From positions 4,979,001 through 5,043,000 of the forward strand of contig NZ_CP130319.1 of the NCBI RefSeq assembly GCF_032271945.1: a stretch of DNA of 64,000 nucleotides, given 5' to 3'. This stretch comes from Paenibacillus sp. MBLB1832. GTDB taxonomy: Bacteria; Bacillota; Bacilli; Paenibacillales; NBRC-103111. This document shows, piece by piece, positions 61,539 to 64,000 of this stretch. The stretch's first letter is position 1. The number at the start of each line of letters is the position of its first letter. The notes beneath the pieces were generated by a model. The model made no database searches. It saw only the letters and a program-made list of their open reading frames with translations, and was not told the origin of the DNA. The position numbers and the translations under genes are program-made.

Positions 61539-62660
61539 CTATTCTTTTTTCCAGACTGTACGATTAACATAATCCGTATAGCTAAGGATAATTCTTACAA
61601 CTTTTATAGAAACATTATCTGTGTCATAATCTTGGACAGTTCTCAGCGGTTGCTTCTTCTCAGAATATTGAGAAACCACAAGGTTAATAGCATCAAGAAC
61701 ATTACTTTTCTTTAACCCCGACATTATCAGTGTACCTTCGTCCATTCCCTCTGGGCGTTCGTGAGCCTGTCTGATTGTAATCGCTGGGAAATGTAAAAGT
61801 GAAGATTCCTCTGTAATTGTTCCGCTATCCGAAATTACACAATAAGCATTTTGCTGAAGCTTAATATAATCAGCAAAGCCTAATGGTTTCATTAATTCAA
61901 TTAAGTTATTAAAAATAAAATTCCCTTTTTCAATCAATTTTTGCGTTCTAGGATGTGTGGAAACAATGATTCTTTTTGAATAGGTTTCAGCAATGGCATT
62001 TAAAGATTCAACTAAATCGCTAACATTCGCTGGGGAATCAATATTTTCTTCACGATGAGTGCTAACGACAAAATATCCACTTTTATCGAGCTTCAATCTT
62101 GTCAATACATCACTAGCATTGATCTTCTCCGCTTGCCGCTCCAACACTTCTTTCATGCTTGATCCTGTTTTAATGATAGTTTCTGGTCGGATCCCTTCAT
62201 CAAGTAAATATCGGCGGGCATGCTCTGTTAAAGTCATATTTATGTCGCTTAATTGATCAACAATTTTACGGTTAATTTCCTCTGGTACCCTTTGATCAAA
62301 GCAGCGATTACCAGCTTCCATATGAAAGATAGGTATTTTGTTTCTTTTAGCAGAAATTACGGATAAACAGGAGTTCGTATCTCCGTAAAGTAGAACAGCA
62401 TCTGGTTTTAAATCCTTAAATAATTCGTCGGTTTTAATGATTACATTACCGATCGTCTCAGCTGCTGTACTCCCGACTGCTTCGAGAAAAATATCTGGTT
62501 TACGAATTCCCATACCTGTAAAAAATATCTCATTAAGTTCATAATCATAATTTTGCCCAGTGTGAACCAATGTGTGTTCAGTATATTTATCTAACTCTTC
62601 AATAACACAACTTAATTTAATAATTTCCGGACGAGTTCCGACAATAGTCATAACTTTCAT
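61539..62660 (-). CDS. UDP-N-acetylglucosamine 2-epimerase family protein (WecB/FnlC/WbvD-like)
   Basis: 373 residues. The ATG follows directly after the TAA of the dehydratase gene. It has MKVMTIVGTRPEIIKLSCVI, HTGQNYDYELNEIFF, YGDTNSCLS, HMEAGNRCFDQRVPEEINRK, VSTHREENI and SDSGTITEESS, the complete non-hydrolysing epimerase set. Within the trio dehydratase-epimerase-reductase it likely epimerises C2 of a UDP-6-deoxy-L-hexosamine rather than UDP-GlcNAc. Confidence 0.92.
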   Translation of the reverse strand: MKVMTIVGTRPEIIKLSCVIEELDKYTEHTLVHTGQNYDYELNEIFFTGMGIRKPDIFLEAVGSTAAETIGNVIIKTDELFKDLKPDAVLLYGDTNSCLSVISAKRNKIPIFHMEAGNRCFDQRVPEEINRKIVDQLSDINMTLTEHARRYLLDEGIRPETIIKTGSSMKEVLERQAEKINASDVLTRLKLDKSGYFVVSTHREENIDSPANVSDLVESLNAIAETYSKRIIVSTHPRTQKLIEKGNFIFNNLIELMKPLGFADYIKLQQNAYCVISDSGTITEESSLLHFPAITIRQAHERPEGMDEGTLIMSGLKKSNVLDAINLVVSQYSEKKQPLRTVQDYDTDNVSIKVVRIILSYTDYVNRTVWKKE

Positions 62661-63692
62661 TTAATAGCCCTCACCATATGCATTATTTTTCAGCTCACTC
62701 TGTATATAATCAAGTTTTTTTAACATTTCGACCATTTGGTCTCTATCAAGCATTTCAGTATTGTGAGAATTGTAGTCTTCCCCCTCTGTAATTATTTTTT
62801 CTCCATCCACAAAAAATTTACCGTAGTTCAGGTCACGATCATCCATAGAAACCATGAAGTATCTACCTAAATCATATGATTTTACTTTTTCTTCACGAGT
62901 TAACAAAGTCTCATATAACTTCTCACCATGACGAGTTCCAATACAAGTAATGTCAGCATTGATATCAAATACTTCACGCATAGCTTCAGCCAATACCTCA
63001 ATCGTTGCAGCTGGAGCTTTTTGAATAAATAGCTCCCCACCCTTCGCATTTTCAAATGCGAATAAAACTAGATCAATAGCATCATCTAAAGACATCATAA
63101 ATCTTGTCATGTTAGGGTCCGTTATCGTCAAAGATTGGCCCGTCTTAAGTTGTTTTATAAACAATGGAATAACGGAGCCACGAGAAGCCATTACATTACC
63201 ATAACGCGTAACAGAAATAATCGTATCATGATTTGCTCCCATTCTTGCCTTAGAAACGGCAAGCTTTTCCATCATAGCTTTAGACATTCCCATAGCGTTA
63301 ATTGGATATACCGCTTTGTCGGTGGATAAGCAAATTACTTTTTTTACTTGGTTGGCTATTGCAGCATTTAAAACATTTTCAGTCCCCAACACGTTAGTAC
63401 GGACCGCCTCTAACGGAAAAAACTCGCAGGAAGGAACTTGCTTTAAGGCAGCAGCATGAAACACGTAGTCAACGCCTCCCATAGCTGCTGCAATACTTGA
63501 ATATTCACGAACATCACCAACATAAAATTTTATCTTTGGATTTTTGTATTCATTTCGAAGATCATCCTGTTTCTTCTCATCACGAGAAAATATACGAATT
63601 TCCTTAATCTCACTGTTTAAAAACCGTCGAAGGACCGCATTGCCAAAAGAGCCTGTACCACCAGTAATAAGTAATGTTTTATCTTTGAACAT
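62661..63692 (-). CDS. UDP-N-acetylglucosamine 4,6-dehydratase/5-epimerase (FnlA/CapE-like)
   Basis: 343 residues from the ATG at 63692 with AGGAG 7 nt upstream; a longer frame exists to 63725 without a signal. Short-chain dehydrogenase text: LLITGGTGSFGNAVLRRFL, IFSRDEKKQDDLRNEY, VDYVFHAAALKQVPSCEFFP, VICLSTDKAVYPINAMGMSK (Lys-x3 pattern) and SVTRYGNVMASRGSVIPLF. It makes a UDP-4-keto-6-deoxy-HexNAc intermediate for an L-amino sugar of the polysaccharide. First of the nucleotide-sugar trio. Confidence 0.93.
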   Translation of the reverse strand: MFKDKTLLITGGTGSFGNAVLRRFLNSEIKEIRIFSRDEKKQDDLRNEYKNPKIKFYVGDVREYSSIAAAMGGVDYVFHAAALKQVPSCEFFPLEAVRTNVLGTENVLNAAIANQVKKVICLSTDKAVYPINAMGMSKAMMEKLAVSKARMGANHDTIISVTRYGNVMASRGSVIPLFIKQLKTGQSLTITDPNMTRFMMSLDDAIDLVLFAFENAKGGELFIQKAPAATIEVLAEAMREVFDINADITCIGTRHGEKLYETLLTREEKVKSYDLGRYFMVSMDDRDLNYGKFFVDGEKIITEGEDYNSHNTEMLDRDQMVEMLKKLDYIQSELKNNAYGEGY

Positions 63693-63792
63693 TTTCTCAC
63701 TCCTAAATTCTAAGATCATTTCCAACTATCTTCACCTTAAATCTATTACTCACATTATGTCCAACTTTTTTAGTGTTGGAATTGACTTAAGT

Positions 63793-64000
63793 TCAGTTAA
63801 ATTTCTTTAATATTTTTTTGGTAGTCTTTGAAAATCCATTGTTTCTTACGTAATGTGTAATTCTTAAAACTTTATATACTATTCCACCAGTTGACATTGA
63901 AATTGGAACTTTGGATCGAATTATTTCTTCTGGTATTGAACCGTTATTTCTATTCATTTCTCTTTCTGCAAGATTTCTTGAATGTTCTTCGGCTTCCCAA
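63793..64000 (-). CDS. C-terminal end of an unidentified protein (start outside window)
   Basis: Open minus-strand frame entering from beyond 64000 and ending with TGA at 63793-63795. About 69 residues visible, with EEHSRNLAEREMNRNNGSIP and VLRITHYVRNNGFSKTTKK. Basic, Asn/Lys-rich, low G+C like the rest of the polysaccharide locus; probably a glycosyltransferase or related enzyme but not recognisable. Confidence 0.6.
   Translation of the reverse strand, partial: WEAEEHSRNLAEREMNRNNGSIPEEIIRSKVPISMSTGGIVYKVLRITHYVRNNGFSKTTKKILKKFN

Overview
The window looks like a Paenibacillus-type chromosome (spore-forming, S-layer-bearing, polysaccharide-degrading Firmicute). The evidence is the alr–ndoAI–ndoA–tex–cmpA–sprT–tRNA block, which matches the order known in Bacillus subtilis, SLH-domain debris, AraC regulators fused to membrane sensors, Gram-positive ribosome-binding sites, many TTG/GTG starts and a heparinase/lyase utilisation locus. 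Most genes lie on the minus strand.

Layout. 1-1171: 5' part of a secreted protein with fibronectin III repeats. 1.6-7.4 kb: a DinB-like protein, then a five-gene operon (secreted protein, ABC-2 ATPase, permease, histidine kinase, response regulator). 7.5-10.9 kb: an Asp-box beta-propeller protein, an NTF2-like protein and a Tat-type metallophosphoesterase. 11-16.4 kb: a sugar-acid operon (900-residue UxaA-family protein, aldo/keto reductase, FucU/RbsD mutarotase) with a divergent LacI regulator and two matching operator-like palindromes. 16.4-18.5 kb: lipoproteins, a methyltransferase and an ADP-ribosylglycohydrolase fragment. 18.6-20.2 kb: an IS110/IS1111-like insertion sequence whose ends and probable bridge-RNA guides can be read. 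20.3-23.4 kb: SLH remnant, RidA protein and a divergent adenylosuccinate synthetase paralogue with a LysR regulator. 23.5-34.4 kb: a polysaccharide-utilisation locus (beta-helix protein, SurA-like lipoprotein, heparinase II/III, sugar ABC importer, AraC sensor-regulator). 34.6-38.7 kb: NrtR-like NUDIX protein, AraC/PhyH pair, a degenerate remnant and a Fic protein.

38.8-50.7 kb is conserved core: four tRNAs (Leu, Glu, Ser, Asn), a chemoreceptor, SprT-like protease, the very short cmpA, a basic winged-helix protein behind a promoter/attenuator, a 115-bp-period repeat pair, tex, the ndoAI/ndoA toxin-antitoxin pair, alr, a SEC-C protein and a YdcC-like lipoprotein. 50.9-64 kb is an envelope-polysaccharide locus: RmlC epimerase, initiating sugar transferase, truncated GT2, a methyltransferase with a long coiled coil, a GT2-GT4 fusion, a GT4, a Wzm/Wzt-type ABC exporter and a 6-deoxy-amino-sugar nucleotide pathway whose reductase is frameshifted. 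DNA from about 54.1 kb onward is visibly richer in A+T than the core, suggesting horizontal replacement.

The most unusual items are the insertion sequence with self-consistent guide matches at both ends, the UxaA-family protein with a cysteine-less first N-terminal half and an intact second one, the adenylosuccinate synthetase paralogue, the methyltransferase/coiled-coil protein next to an ABC exporter, and the promoter with three 11-bp-spaced repeats followed by a terminator-like leader hairpin at 42.5 kb.
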